Shown here: piece after piece, positions 46,720 to 55,501 of the stretch
How positions within the stretch are numbered: the stretch's first letter is position 1
How the letters are laid out: each line of letters starts with the position of its first letter
Source: Streptomyces actinomycinicus
GTDB taxonomy: Bacteria > Actinomycetota > Actinomycetes > Streptomycetales > Streptomycetaceae
Assembly (NCBI RefSeq): GCF_016741775.1
Contig: NZ_JAERRK010000002.1
Span: 1 to 64,000 of the forward strand
Direction: 5' to 3'
Length of the DNA stretch: 64,000 bases
Program-made: the position numbers and the translations under genes
Notes under the pieces: model-generated
What the model was told of the DNA's origin: nothing
Databases searched by the model: none
What the model saw: the letters and a program-made list of their open reading frames with translations, nothing else

Positions 46720-47097
46720 TCAGCCCGCTATGCGGTCCGCCGCTGCTGCGCGGGTCGCCTTCTTCAGTTCGAGTTCGCGCCTGCGCCGCCGTGCCAGGAC
46801 CACGCGGCGTTCGGCTGCTGTGAGGCCGCCCCAGACACCGTAGGGCTCGGGCTGGAGGAGGGCGTGTTCGCGACACTCGACCATGACCGGGCAGCGGGCG
46901 CAGACGCGCTTGGCCGCCTCCTCGCGGGACAGCCGGGCGGCAGTCGGCTCCTTCGACGGGGCGAAGAACAGCCCGGCCTCGTCGCGCCGGCACACCGCCT
47001 CGGTGTGCCAGGGTGCGTCTTGCTCCCTGTCTCGCGCTGGCACCCGCTGGGCTGGAACGGCAGCTACCTGCAGGGACGAATGCGGCGGTTGCAGCAC
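46720..47097 (-). CDS. WhiB-like iron-sulfur transcription factor
   Basis: 125 residues. Four conserved cysteines hold the [4Fe-4S] cluster: Cys36, Cys66, Cys69 and Cys75 (CRRDE, then RVCARCPVMVEC). The GVWGGLT turn at 87-93 and the basic C-terminus (RRVVLARRRRRELELKK) are the usual sigma-factor and DNA-binding elements. Wbl proteins bind the primary sigma factor and respond to redox or nitric oxide. Which Wbl subfamily it is cannot be fixed here; synteny from memory suggests the gene beside glpX in S. coelicolor. Confidence 0.94.
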   Translation of the reverse strand: MLQPPHSSLQVAAVPAQRVPARDREQDAPWHTEAVCRRDEAGLFFAPSKEPTAARLSREEAAKRVCARCPVMVECREHALLQPEPYGVWGGLTAAERRVVLARRRRRELELKKATRAAAADRIAG

Positions 47098-47271
47098 GGG
47101 TCTACTCCTGACGACGGCTTCGCGAGCGAGAGACGATGCAGCAAGGCCTACCCGCTGTGCGCGCGCCTATGCACAGAGTTCCCAACCGCAGGCGCGTGGC
47201 GGCTCGTTCACGCCCCCGCAGGGTCGCCATCGGCGGAGCGGGCCCTTCCGGTCGCCCGCGGATTCGCGACC

Positions 47272-47345
47272 GTCAATGCCCCAGGTGTTTGCGCAGCTTC
47301 CGGTCGACGTCAATGCCCCAGGTGTTTGCGCAGCTTCCGGTCGAC
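47272..47345. repeat. 37-nt tandem duplication of the DUF1707 gene 3' end
   Basis: GTCAATGCCCCAGGTGTTTG plus GCGCAGCTTCCGGTCGAC-like sequence occurs at 47272-47308 and 47309-47345, identical. The second copy is the real gene end with its stop; the first lies beyond the stop. It is a recent slippage duplication. Confidence 0.85.
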
Positions 47346-48029
47346 CTTGTCATGGGCGCGGTCCAGCTTGTCCTGCACCCGCTCCAGGATGTCCGCGACC
47401 GTCTTGCCCCGCCGGGGCCGCGCCTCCACGTTGCCCAGGACGGCCCAGCCGTCGACGTAGACCACCGGGGCGTCGGGGTCGACCGAGTCCAGCGGGCTCA
47501 CCTCGAAGTTGCCGAGCACCCCGCCCCCGGTGCCGCGCAGCGAGACGTTCTCCGGCACCCGGATCTGGACGTCGCCGAAGACGGAGACCGCCTTGATCAC
47601 CACCTGCTGGTACTCGAAGATCGCCTCGCTGAGGTCGATCTCGACGCTGCCGAAGACGGCGTACGCGTGCAGCCGGCGCCCCGCGCGCCAGCGGCCCCGG
47701 CGCATGGCACTGCTGAACACCGCCACCACGCTGGCGTCGGCCTCCGCCGGGATCGCTCCGGGACTGGGACGCGGCGGCACGGGCACGTAGCCCGGAGCGG
47801 CCGGACCGCGGTGGGCGGCGGGCAGGTCGCGGATGAAGACCTCCAGTTCCCCCACCGTCTTGGCGTGCAGCACACCTTCCACGCGCTCGGCGTGCTCGTC
47901 GGCGGTCAGCCGGCCCTCGGCCAGGGCCTCCCGCAGTATGTCGGCGACCCGGTCACGGTCGGCGTCGGAGGCACGCAGCTCGGCTGCCGCGGGGGGTGCT
48001 GTGGGTGCGGTCTGCTTGTGAAGGTCCAC
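47310..48029 (-). CDS. DUF1707 protein with LiaF-like C-terminal domain
   Basis: 239 residues from GTG 48029. A TACGCT hexamer ends 6 nt before this start, suggesting a leaderless mRNA. Residues 20-70 are the DUF1707 domain (LRASDADRDRVADILREALAEGRLTADEHAERV). The C-terminal region (VFGSVEIDLSEA, VFGDVQIRVPENV, LGNFEV, VVYVDGWAVLGNVEAR) is a beta-strand repeat similar to the LiaF/DUF2154 cell-wall-active antibiotic response domain. No membrane helix is present. It is a probable cytoplasmic stress-response or regulatory protein; its function is unknown. Confidence 0.85.
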   Translation of the reverse strand: MDLHKQTAPTAPPAAAELRASDADRDRVADILREALAEGRLTADEHAERVEGVLHAKTVGELEVFIRDLPAAHRGPAAPGYVPVPPRPSPGAIPAEADASVVAVFSSAMRRGRWRAGRRLHAYAVFGSVEIDLSEAIFEYQQVVIKAVSVFGDVQIRVPENVSLRGTGGGVLGNFEVSPLDSVDPDAPVVYVDGWAVLGNVEARPRRGKTVADILERVQDKLDRAHDKVDRKLRKHLGH

Positions 48030-48174
48030 GGCAGCAGCGTACCCAAACACGATAGATCGCGACACCCCCGACTGAGCCTTACCTCACAAGCCCGCGGCCG
48101 ACGGCAGGTTCTACGCTGGTGAGGCCCGCCAGCGTCGGCGGGCCGCCATCCGTCAGAGTGAGGAATGGGCTGAG

Positions 48175-49869
48175 ATGCCGAGTAGTTCCCCCGCGCCCCG
48201 CCCCGCGTTCGTGTACACCGATCTGCTCCCCCAGGGAGAGGACACCACCCCCTACCGGCTGGTGACGGCCGAGGGCGTCTCCACGGTCGAGGGGCCCGAC
48301 GGTCGGACGTTCCTCAAGGTGGAGCCGGAGGCGCTGCGCAAGCTCGCCGAGGAGGCCATCCACGACATCCAGCACTACCTGCGCCCGGCCCACCTCGCCC
48401 AGCTGCGCCGGATCATCGACGACCCGGAGGCCTCGAGCAACGACAAGTTCGTCGCGCTCGACCTGCTGAAGAACGCGAACATCGCGGCGGCCGGCGTACT
48501 GCCGATGTGCCAGGACACCGGCACGGCGATCGTCATGGGCAAGCGCGGGCAGGACGTGCTGACGCAGGGCCGTGACGAGGAGGCGCTGAGCCACGGCATC
48601 CACGACGCCTACACCAAGCTGAACCTGCGCTACTCCCAGATGGCTCCGCTCACCATGTGGGAGGAGAAGAACACCGGCTCCAACCTGCCGGCCCAGATCG
48701 AGCTGTACGCCACCGACGGCGGCGCCTACAAGTTCCTCTTCATGGCCAAGGGCGGCGGCAGCGCCAACAAGTCGTTCCTCTACCAGGAGACGAAGGCCGT
48801 CCTGAACGAGGCCTCCATGATGAAGTTCCTGGAGGAGAAGATCCGCTCGCTGGGCACGGCCGCCTGCCCGCCGTACCACCTGGCGATCGTCGTCGGCGGC
48901 ACCAGCGCCGAGTACGCCCTGAAGACCGCCAAGTACGCCTCCGCGCACTACCTGGACAACGCCCCCACCGAAGGCTCCCCGCTCGGCCACGGCTTCCGGG
49001 ACACGGAGCTGGAGGAGAAGGTCTTCGAGCTGACCCAGAAGATCGGCATCGGCGCGCAGTTCGGCGGCAAGTACTTCTGCCACGACGTCCGCGTGATCCG
49101 TCTGCCCCGCCACGGCGCGTCCTGCCCGGTCGCCATCGCCGTCTCCTGCTCCGCGGACCGCCAGGCCGTCGCGAAGATCACCGCCGAGGGCGTCTTCCTG
49201 GAGCAGCTGGAGACGGACCCGGCGCGCTTCCTGCCGGAGACCACCGAGGAGCACCTCGACGAGGCCGGCGACGTCGTGAAGATCGACCTGGACCAGCCGA
49301 TGGACACGGTCCTCGCCGAGCTGACCAAGTACCCCGTGAAGACCCGCCTGTCCCTGACCGGCCCGCTGGTGGTGGCCCGCGACATCGCGCACGCCAAGAT
49401 CAAGGAGCGGCTGGACGCGGGCGAGGAGATGCCGCAGTACCTGAAGGACCACCCGGTGTACTACGCCGGCCCGGCGAAGACCCCCGAGGGTTACGCCTCC
49501 GGTTCCTTCGGCCCGACCACGGCCGGCCGCATGGACTCCTACGTGGAGCAGTTCCAGGCCGCGGGCGGCTCCAAGGTGATGCTCGCCAAGGGCAACCGGA
49601 GCAAGCAGGTCACCGACGCGTGCGGCACCCACGGCGGCTTCTACCTCGGTTCCATCGGCGGCCCGGCCGCGCGTCTCGCCCAGGACTGCATCAAGAAGGT
49701 CGAGGTCCTGGAGTACGAGGAGCTGGGCATGGAGGCGGTCTGGAAGATCGAGGTCGAGGACTTCCCGGCGTTCATCGTGGTCGACGACAAGGGCAACGAC
49801 TTCTTCCAGGACCCGGCGCCCCAGCCGACGTTCACCAGCATCCCGGTGCGGGGTCCCGGCCTGGCCTGA
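48175..49869 (+). CDS. Class I (iron-sulfur) fumarate hydratase
   Basis: 564 residues, both halves of the class I enzyme in one chain. Cluster-binding cysteines are in [22 protein letters not shown] and [12 protein letters not shown]. The C-terminal half carries [14 protein letters not shown] and [20 protein letters not shown]. It interconverts fumarate and malate in the TCA cycle and is oxygen-sensitive. A second, cluster-free fumarase gene lies less than 1 kb downstream, so the cell has an oxidation-resistant backup. Confidence 0.96.
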   Translation: MPSSSPAPRPAFVYTDLLPQGEDTTPYRLVTAEGVSTVEGPDGRTFLKVEPEALRKLAEEAIHDIQHYLRPAHLAQLRRIIDDPEASSNDKFVALDLLKNANIAAAGVLPMCQDTGTAIVMGKRGQDVLTQGRDEEALSHGIHDAYTKLNLRYSQMAPLTMWEEKNTGSNLPAQIELYATDGGAYKFLFMAKGGGSANKSFLYQETKAVLNEASMMKFLEEKIRSLGTAACPPYHLAIVVGGTSAEYALKTAKYASAHYLDNAPTEGSPLGHGFRDTELEEKVFELTQKIGIGAQFGGKYFCHDVRVIRLPRHGASCPVAIAVSCSADRQAVAKITAEGVFLEQLETDPARFLPETTEEHLDEAGDVVKIDLDQPMDTVLAELTKYPVKTRLSLTGPLVVARDIAHAKIKERLDAGEEMPQYLKDHPVYYAGPAKTPEGYASGSFGPTTAGRMDSYVEQFQAAGGSKVMLAKGNRSKQVTDACGTHGGFYLGSIGGPAARLAQDCIKKVEVLEYEELGMEAVWKIEVEDFPAFIVVDDKGNDFFQDPAPQPTFTSIPVRGPGLA

Positions 49870-50057
49870 CCGGCAGGCAGGACCCGCCTGCGCGATCCGA
49901 CCCCGGCCGGGACACGGTCGCCGTGCTCCCGGGCGGGACCGCGACGACCGTGGCTCCCGGCCGGGGGTACGGCGACCACCATGGCTCCCGGCCGGGAACG
50001 CCGTCGCCGGGCCCCGCCGGAAGTGGCAGCGGGGGTGGGGGCGCTCGACGGGCCGGG

Positions 50058-50426
50058 TCAGTGCGGTACGCAGCCGAACCAGTTCACCGTGCCCTTGCTG
50101 CCGGAGGTGTAGCCCAGGCACCTGATGGTCCTGTCGTGCACGGTCTTGGTCTCCACGACCCCTCCGCCCACGTAGTCCGTCTTCTGGCGGGGCTGGACGA
50201 GGGTATCGACCTCGACCCGGTACCAGCGGCGCTCACGGGACGGCAGGCTGCAGCCGCGGGCGGTCATGTTGCGGCTCGGCCCCTCGCTCCAGACGGGCCG
50301 TTCGGCGCGGTCGCAGTGCGCGCGGCCACCGGCCTCGGCGGTGCCGGCGGCGGCACCGAGCAGGGCTATGGTGCCGGTGGCCACCGCCGCGGCGGCGGCG
50401 AGCGAGCGCTTCAGGGAGAGGTTCAT
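50058..50426 (-). CDS. Small secreted protein
   Basis: 122 residues; ATG 50426 with AGGAGG 9 nt upstream. Residues 1-32 are a clear signal peptide (basic start, ALA-rich core, AEA cleavage context). The mature part of about 90 residues has four cysteines, Trp-rich segments and charged loops, and I do not recognise the family. It is probably extracellular and disulfide-bonded. It lies between the two fumarase genes and is divergent from fumC. Confidence 0.85.
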   Translation of the reverse strand: MNLSLKRSLAAAAAVATGTIALLGAAAGTAEAGGRAHCDRAERPVWSEGPSRNMTARGCSLPSRERRWYRVEVDTLVQPRQKTDYVGGGVVETKTVHDRTIRCLGYTSGSKGTVNWFGCVPH

Positions 50427-50618
50427 CCGATCGTTCCTCCTGCCGGGCGTGGTGACGGCGGGGAGTCGCATCGTCACCTTCGAGGTGATCGTCACACCGA
50501 TCCGGGACATCCCGCCCGGCGGCGGCCGGCCCGCTCCCCCGACCCGGTGAAGCCGGTCCCGCCAATGCAGCAGGCGGCGGTCCGGAACATCGCCGCCCTC
50601 CGTTTTGCTGCACGTGAC

Positions 50619-52007
50619 ATGAGCGACGACTACCGCATCGAGCACGACTCCATGGGCGAGGTCCGGGTCCCGGCCCATGCCAAGTGGCGGGCGCAGACCC
50701 AGCGCGCCGTCGAGAACTTCCCGGTCTCCGGACAGCGGATCGAACGGGCGCACATCGAGGCGCTGGCGCGCATCAAGGCGGCGGCGGCGAAGGTGAACGC
50801 CGAGCTGGGCGTGCTGGACGAGGACGTCGCGCAGGCGATCCAGGAGGCGGCCGCGGAGGTCGCCGCGGGTCAGTGGGACGAGCACTTCCCGGTGGACGTG
50901 TTCCAGACGGGCTCCGGGACCTCGTCCAACATGAACGCCAACGAGGTCATCGCGACGCTGGCGACCGAGCGGCTCGGCCGGGACGTGCATCCCAACGACC
51001 ACGTCAACGCCTCGCAGTCGTCCAACGACGTCTTCCCCTCCTCGATCCACATCGCGGCCACCGCGGCCGTCACCCACGACCTGGTGCCGGCCCTGGAGCA
51101 CCTCGCCGCGTCCCTCGAGCGCAAGGCCGGGGAGTTCGCCGACGTGGTGAAGGCGGGGCGCACCCATCTGATGGACGCCACACCCGTGACGCTGGGCCAG
51201 GAGTTCGGCGGGTACGCCGCCCAGGTGCGGTACGGCGTCGAGCGCCTCAGGGCGTCCCTGCCGCGCCTGGCCGAGCTGCCGCTGGGCGGCACGGCGGTCG
51301 GTACCGGCATCAACACCCCGCCCGGGTTCTCGGCCGCCGTCATCGAGGAGGTCGCCCGGACCACCGGGCTGCCGCTCACCGAGGCCCGCGACCACTTCGA
51401 GGCGCAGGGTGCCCGGGACGGTGTCGTGGAGACCAGCGGGCAGCTTCGGACCATCGCGGTGGGCCTGACGAAGATCGCGAACGATCTGCGCTGGATGTCG
51501 TCCGGGCCGCGCACCGGCCTCGCCGAGATCCGGCTGCCCGACCTGCAGCCCGGGTCCTCGATCATGCCGGGCAAGGTCAACCCGGTCGTGCCCGAGGCCG
51601 TGCTGATGGTCGCCGCCCAGGTCATCGGGAACGACGCCACCATCACCACCGCGGGGGCGGCCGGCAACTTCGAGCTGAACGTGATGCTCCCGGTCATCGC
51701 CAAGAACGTGCTGGAGTCGGTCCGGCTGCTGGCCAACGTCTCGCGGCTGCTGGCCGACCGGACCGTCGACGGCATCACCGCCGACCGCGAACGCACCCGG
51801 GAGTACGCCGAGTCGTCACCGTCCGTGGTGACCCCGCTGAACAAGTACATCGGCTACGAGGAGGCGGCGAAGGTCGCCAAGAAGTCCCTCGCCGAGCGCA
51901 GGACGATCCGCGAAGTCGTCCTGGACGGCGGGTACGTGGAGCGCGGCGACCTGACGCTGGAGCAGCTGGACGAGGCGCTGGACGTCCTGGGGATGACGCG
52001 TCCGTAG
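50619..52007 (+). CDS. fumC: Class II fumarate hydratase
   Basis: 462 residues. The superfamily signature [11 protein letters not shown] is present, along with [25 protein letters not shown] and [16 protein letters not shown]. These give the complete FumC active site shared by three chains of the tetramer. It catalyses fumarate to malate without a metal cluster and is heat- and oxygen-stable. Its start is about 190 nt from the divergent secreted-protein gene. Confidence 0.96.
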   Translation: MSDDYRIEHDSMGEVRVPAHAKWRAQTQRAVENFPVSGQRIERAHIEALARIKAAAAKVNAELGVLDEDVAQAIQEAAAEVAAGQWDEHFPVDVFQTGSGTSSNMNANEVIATLATERLGRDVHPNDHVNASQSSNDVFPSSIHIAATAAVTHDLVPALEHLAASLERKAGEFADVVKAGRTHLMDATPVTLGQEFGGYAAQVRYGVERLRASLPRLAELPLGGTAVGTGINTPPGFSAAVIEEVARTTGLPLTEARDHFEAQGARDGVVETSGQLRTIAVGLTKIANDLRWMSSGPRTGLAEIRLPDLQPGSSIMPGKVNPVVPEAVLMVAAQVIGNDATITTAGAAGNFELNVMLPVIAKNVLESVRLLANVSRLLADRTVDGITADRERTREYAESSPSVVTPLNKYIGYEEAAKVAKKSLAERRTIREVVLDGGYVERGDLTLEQLDEALDVLGMTRP

Positions 52008-52078
52008 CCGCGAGCGGTGCTTTCCGGCCACCGTGCACAACCGTGACGGGTGCCGCAGCGTCCTCTGACCGCGGCACC

Positions 52079-52090
52079 TAATATCTGTGC
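52079..52090 (+). promoter_or_regulatory. -10 hexamer for leaderless DUF402 mRNA
   Basis: TAATAT followed by 6 nt and the ATG, so the predicted start point is the start codon itself. No ribosome site is present. Confidence 0.6.
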
Positions 52091-52780
52091 ATGACGGACG
52101 ACGGAGCGGTGACACGAGTGGCGGCGGGACCTGCGGCGCACTGGACCCCGGGGACGCAGATACTGTGGCGCTACCGGGAGAACGGGGGCGACCAGGTCCA
52201 CATCGCCCGGCCCGTCACCGTCGTACGCGACGACGCGGAGGTCCTGGCGGTGTGGCTGGCCCCCGGCACCGAGTGCGTGAAGCCGGTCCTGGCCGACGGT
52301 ACGCCCGTGCACCTGGAACCGCTCGAGTCCCGCTACACCAAGCCGCGCACGGTCCAGCGGGACCGCTGGTTCGGCACCGGTGTGCTGAAGCTGGCCCAGC
52401 CCGGCCGGCCCTGGTCGGTGTGGCTGTTCTGGGACCCGGGCTGGCGGTTCAAGAACTGGTACGTCAACCTGGAGCAGCCGCTGGCGCGTTGGTCGGGCGG
52501 GGTGGACTCCGAGGACCATTTCCTGGACATCTCCGTGCACCCGGACCGCAGTTGGCACTGGCGGGACGAGGACGAGTTCGCGCAGGCCCAGCGGGACGGG
52601 CTGATGAACGCGGAGACCGCGGAGCGGGTGCGGGCGGCCGGCCGGGAGGCGGTCGAGGTGATCCGTGCCTGGGGGCCGCCGTTCCCGGACGGCTGGCCGC
52701 ACTGGCGCCCGGACCCGTCCTGGGCGGTACCTTCTCTCCCCGAGGACTGGGACCGTACGCCCGCGCACGTGTCCTCATGA
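52091..52780 (+). CDS. DUF402 domain protein
   Basis: 229 residues. Tryptophan-rich DUF402 features are WRYRENGGDQVHIARPVTVVRDDAE, VWLFWDPGWRFKNWYVNLEQPL, and DHFLDISVHPDRSWHWRDEDEF with the D-x-D/E motif. Family members include nucleoside diphosphate or phosphoester hydrolases that bind divalent metal. The substrate here is not known. The gene follows fumC on the same strand after 83 nt. Confidence 0.9.
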   Translation: MTDDGAVTRVAAGPAAHWTPGTQILWRYRENGGDQVHIARPVTVVRDDAEVLAVWLAPGTECVKPVLADGTPVHLEPLESRYTKPRTVQRDRWFGTGVLKLAQPGRPWSVWLFWDPGWRFKNWYVNLEQPLARWSGGVDSEDHFLDISVHPDRSWHWRDEDEFAQAQRDGLMNAETAERVRAAGREAVEVIRAWGPPFPDGWPHWRPDPSWAVPSLPEDWDRTPAHVSS

Positions 52781-52785
52781 GACTC

Positions 52786-52816
52786 TTGATGCGCCCCCAG
52801 GCAAGAAACGTAGGAT
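52786..52816 (+). promoter_or_regulatory. Candidate promoter upstream of the SpoIIE-type gene
   Basis: TTGATG and TAGGAT separated by 19 nt, a reasonable housekeeping match with a slightly long spacer. It would serve the small ORF at 52897 and the downstream regulator. Confidence 0.45.
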
Positions 52817-52896
52817 CGTCCTCCGCAAGGGCGCGTTAGTGCAACTCCCGGAGCATGCGCCGGGCCTGATCGATCGTCACCGAGGGGCGGCAGCAC

Positions 52897-53088
52897 GTGA
52901 GCGAGGCGTACGAGGGCGGCACCACCGCGAACGGCGGCGGCTCTGCGAACGGCACAGGAACAACCTCTGACCACGCGGGAATTCCGTTCCCGGGACACGT
53001 ATTGCGGGTATCGGGACTTCGGCGGGACCAACTGCGCGCCCGGTGTACCCGGCGCACAGCCCCGGACGGATGGATGCGACACGCGTGA
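52897..53088 (+). CDS. Possible small ORF coupled to the SpoIIE-type gene
   Basis: 63 residues from a GTG with GAGGGG 9 nt upstream. Gly/Thr/Ser/Asn-rich at the start, then basic (VLRVSGLRRDQLRARCTRRTAPDGWMRHA). Its stop overlaps the downstream GTG start (GTGA), the hallmark of translational coupling in this genome. I recognise no family. It may be a leader peptide that regulates the larger gene, or the frame may be fortuitous. Confidence 0.45.
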   Translation: MSEAYEGGTTANGGGSANGTGTTSDHAGIPFPGHVLRVSGLRRDQLRARCTRRTAPDGWMRHA

Positions 53089-55214
53089 CGGAGCAGCCGA
53101 CCTCCTTCGAACGCCCCCAGCCGGGCGTCGACCCCGCGGAAGCCCGCGGGGCGCTCCTGCGTACCCCGAAACAGCCGGGCAACCCGGCCTTACCCGCGCA
53201 GGCCCGGCCCGACGGGACCCCCTCGGGCCCGGCCGCGGCCACGTCCTGTGGCAAGGGAAAGGACGGCAAGGGGAAGGAGCCCCCAGTCAACGGCCCCGAG
53301 CATTCCCAGCCCGCCACCGACGACCCGATGGGAGGGCCCCCGGCGCGGGGGACCGCGAGCGTCGGTGACCATCGTCCGCGGCCCGCCCCGGAGAGCATCC
53401 CGGCGCAGCCCGGTGCCGAGCCGGAGCGGACGTCCGGCGGTCAGGAGCGCCGGAGCGGGCGCGGGCTGCCGCCCGGGCGGCCGATGCCGATGCGGCGCGA
53501 CGGGGACCGGCTGCGGTTCGTGGGTGCGGCCACCCGGCGGATCGCCCGCGGGCTCGATCTCGACGAGATCGTGATGGGCCTGTGCCGGGCCACCGTGCCG
53601 ACGTTCTCGGACGCGATCCTGGTCTATCTGCGCGACCCGCTGCCGGTCGGTGACGAGCGGCCCGCCGGACCGGTCGTGCTGCGGCTGCGCCGCACCGACC
53701 GGATACCGGAGGAGCGGGACACCGAAGGGGTGCTGCTGCCGCCGGCGTTCGAGCCGGAGGCGGAGCCGACCGCGCTGGCGGAGCTGTCGTCGCTCACCAC
53801 CGAGCTGTGCGAGGTGCGGCCGGGCGGCGCGCTGAACGAGGTGCTGCGCGGGGTCCGGCCGGTGTTCGCCGACGCGCCCGCCGCCCGGGCCGCGCTGCCC
53901 GAGCTGCTCGGCGAGGGCGGCGAGGCTGTCGTACCGGGCGGGCAGCACGCGATCCTCGCGCCGTTGCGGGGCCGCCGCCGGGTGATCGGCGCGGCGCTGT
54001 TCCTGCGCCGGCCGGAGCGGCTCGCGTTCGAGGCGGACGATCTGCTGGTCGCCGCCCAGCTCGCCACGCACAGCGCGCTCGGCATCGACAAGGCCGTGCT
54101 GTACGGCCGTGAGGCCTACATCGCCGACGAGCTGCAGCGCACCATGCTGCCCGAGACCCTGCCCCGCCCGACCGGCGTCCGGCTGGCCTCCCGGTACCTG
54201 CCGGCGGCGGAGACCGCCCGGGTCGGCGGCGACTGGTACGACGCGATCCCGCTGCCCGGCAGCCGGGTCGCGCTGGTCGTCGGCGACGTCATGGGGCACT
54301 CCATGACCTCGGCGGCGATCATGGGCCAGCTGCGCACGACCGCGCAGACCCTGGCCGGGCTCGACCTGCCCCCGCAGGAGGTGCTGCACCACCTGGACGA
54401 GCAGGCGCAGCGCCTGGGCAGCGACCGCATGGCGACCTGCCTGTACGCCGTCTACGACCCGGTGACGCACCGGATCACGATCGCCAACGCCGGCCATCCG
54501 CCGCCCGTGCTGCTGCACCTGGGCGGGCGGGCCGAGGTGCTGCGGGTGCCGCCGGGCGCGCCGATCGGCGTCGGGGGTGTCGATTTCGAGGCGGTCGAGC
54601 TGGACGCGCCCGCCGGGGCGACGCTGCTGCTGTACACCGACGGTCTGGTGGAGTCCCGGCTGCGGGACGTGTGGACCGGCATAGAGCAGTTGCGCGAGAA
54701 GCTCGCCGCGACCGCGCAGCTGACCGGCCCGGACCATCCGCCGCCCCTCGAGGCGCTGTGTGACGAGGTGCTGGACATGCTCGGGCCGGGCGACCGGGAC
54801 GACGACATCGCGCTGCTCGCGGCCCGGTTCGACGGGATCGCGCCGAGCGATGTCGCCTACTGGACGCTGGAGCCGGAGGACGCGGCTCCCGGCCAGGCCC
54901 GCCGGCTGGCCCGGCGCGCTCTCGCCCGCTGGGACCTGGAGGACCTGACGGACTCGGTGGAGCTGCTGGTCAGCGAGGTCGTGACGAACGCCGTGCGGTA
55001 CGCGTCCCGGCCGGTGACGCTGCGCTTGCTGCGCACCCATGTGCTGCGCTGCGAGGTCGGTGACGACGTGCCGCAGCTGCCGCGCCTGAGGCAAGCGCGG
55101 GCCACGGACGAGGGCGGTCGGGGCCTGTACCTGGTCAACAGGCTGGCCCGGCGCTGGGGAGCGACCCGGCTGAGCACCGGCAAGGTGGTCTGGTTCGAGC
55201 TGAACCGCAGCTGA
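53085..55214 (+). CDS. SpoIIE-type PP2C phosphatase with GAF-like and histidine-kinase-like ATPase domains
   Basis: 709 residues from the GTG overlapping the small ORF stop; longer starts at 53070 and 53043 exist. The first 140 residues are disordered and Pro/Ala/Gly-rich. A GAF-like sensor follows (about 140-360), then the PP2C SpoIIE domain (GGDWYDAIPL, VGDVMGHS, ANAGHPPP, YTDGLVESR), then an anti-sigma-type HATPase domain (SEVVTNAVRYASRPV, RGLYLVNRLARRWG). Such proteins control partner-switching cascades of sigma factors and anti-sigma antagonists. The combined phosphatase and kinase-like domains suggest that it can act in both directions. Confidence 0.92.
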   Translation: MTEQPTSFERPQPGVDPAEARGALLRTPKQPGNPALPAQARPDGTPSGPAAATSCGKGKDGKGKEPPVNGPEHSQPATDDPMGGPPARGTASVGDHRPRPAPESIPAQPGAEPERTSGGQERRSGRGLPPGRPMPMRRDGDRLRFVGAATRRIARGLDLDEIVMGLCRATVPTFSDAILVYLRDPLPVGDERPAGPVVLRLRRTDRIPEERDTEGVLLPPAFEPEAEPTALAELSSLTTELCEVRPGGALNEVLRGVRPVFADAPAARAALPELLGEGGEAVVPGGQHAILAPLRGRRRVIGAALFLRRPERLAFEADDLLVAAQLATHSALGIDKAVLYGREAYIADELQRTMLPETLPRPTGVRLASRYLPAAETARVGGDWYDAIPLPGSRVALVVGDVMGHSMTSAAIMGQLRTTAQTLAGLDLPPQEVLHHLDEQAQRLGSDRMATCLYAVYDPVTHRITIANAGHPPPVLLHLGGRAEVLRVPPGAPIGVGGVDFEAVELDAPAGATLLLYTDGLVESRLRDVWTGIEQLREKLAATAQLTGPDHPPPLEALCDEVLDMLGPGDRDDDIALLAARFDGIAPSDVAYWTLEPEDAAPGQARRLARRALARWDLEDLTDSVELLVSEVVTNAVRYASRPVTLRLLRTHVLRCEVGDDVPQLPRLRQARATDEGGRGLYLVNRLARRWGATRLSTGKVVWFELNRS

Positions 55215-55229
55215 GCCGGACCGGCCCCG

Positions 55230-55362
55230 GACCGGGGCCGGGGCCGGGGGCGGCCCGGGGCCGGGGCCGGGGGCGGCCCGGGGCCGGGGCCGGGGGCGGC
55301 CCGGGGCCGGGGGCGAGGCGGGGCCGGGGGCGAGGCGGGGCCGGGGGCGAGGCGGCCGGGTA
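55230..55362. repeat. GC-only tandem repeats downstream of the SpoIIE-type gene
   Basis: Three copies of a 24-nt unit made only of C and G, then three copies of a 17-nt unit (GAGGCGGGGCCGGGGGC). Non-coding; probably extended by slippage. Confidence 0.8.
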
Positions 55363-55434
55363 CGGCGAAGGGCGCCCGGGGTGGAGCCGGGCCGGGCCCG
55401 GTCCGTAGCCGAGCCCGGCCGCCCCGGTACGGCG

Positions 55435-55489
55435 AAGGGCGCCCGGAGTCCGGCGGCGGTGGCCGCACCGGACTGCGTCGGGCGCCCTT
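55435..55489. terminator. Compound terminator between SpoIIE-type and PBP genes
   Basis: Outer arms AAGGGCGCCCG / CGGGCGCCCTT pair over 11 bp; inside, AGTCCGG / CCGGACT pair over 7 bp. It serves both convergent genes. Confidence 0.82.
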
Positions 55490-55501
55490 GCGCGTGCGCT
55501 C

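Noticed and set aside
46501..47460. A 319-codon frame spanning the 39-nt repeats
   Set aside because: It consists of repeat translation and antisense to the whiB-like gene; there is no start site.
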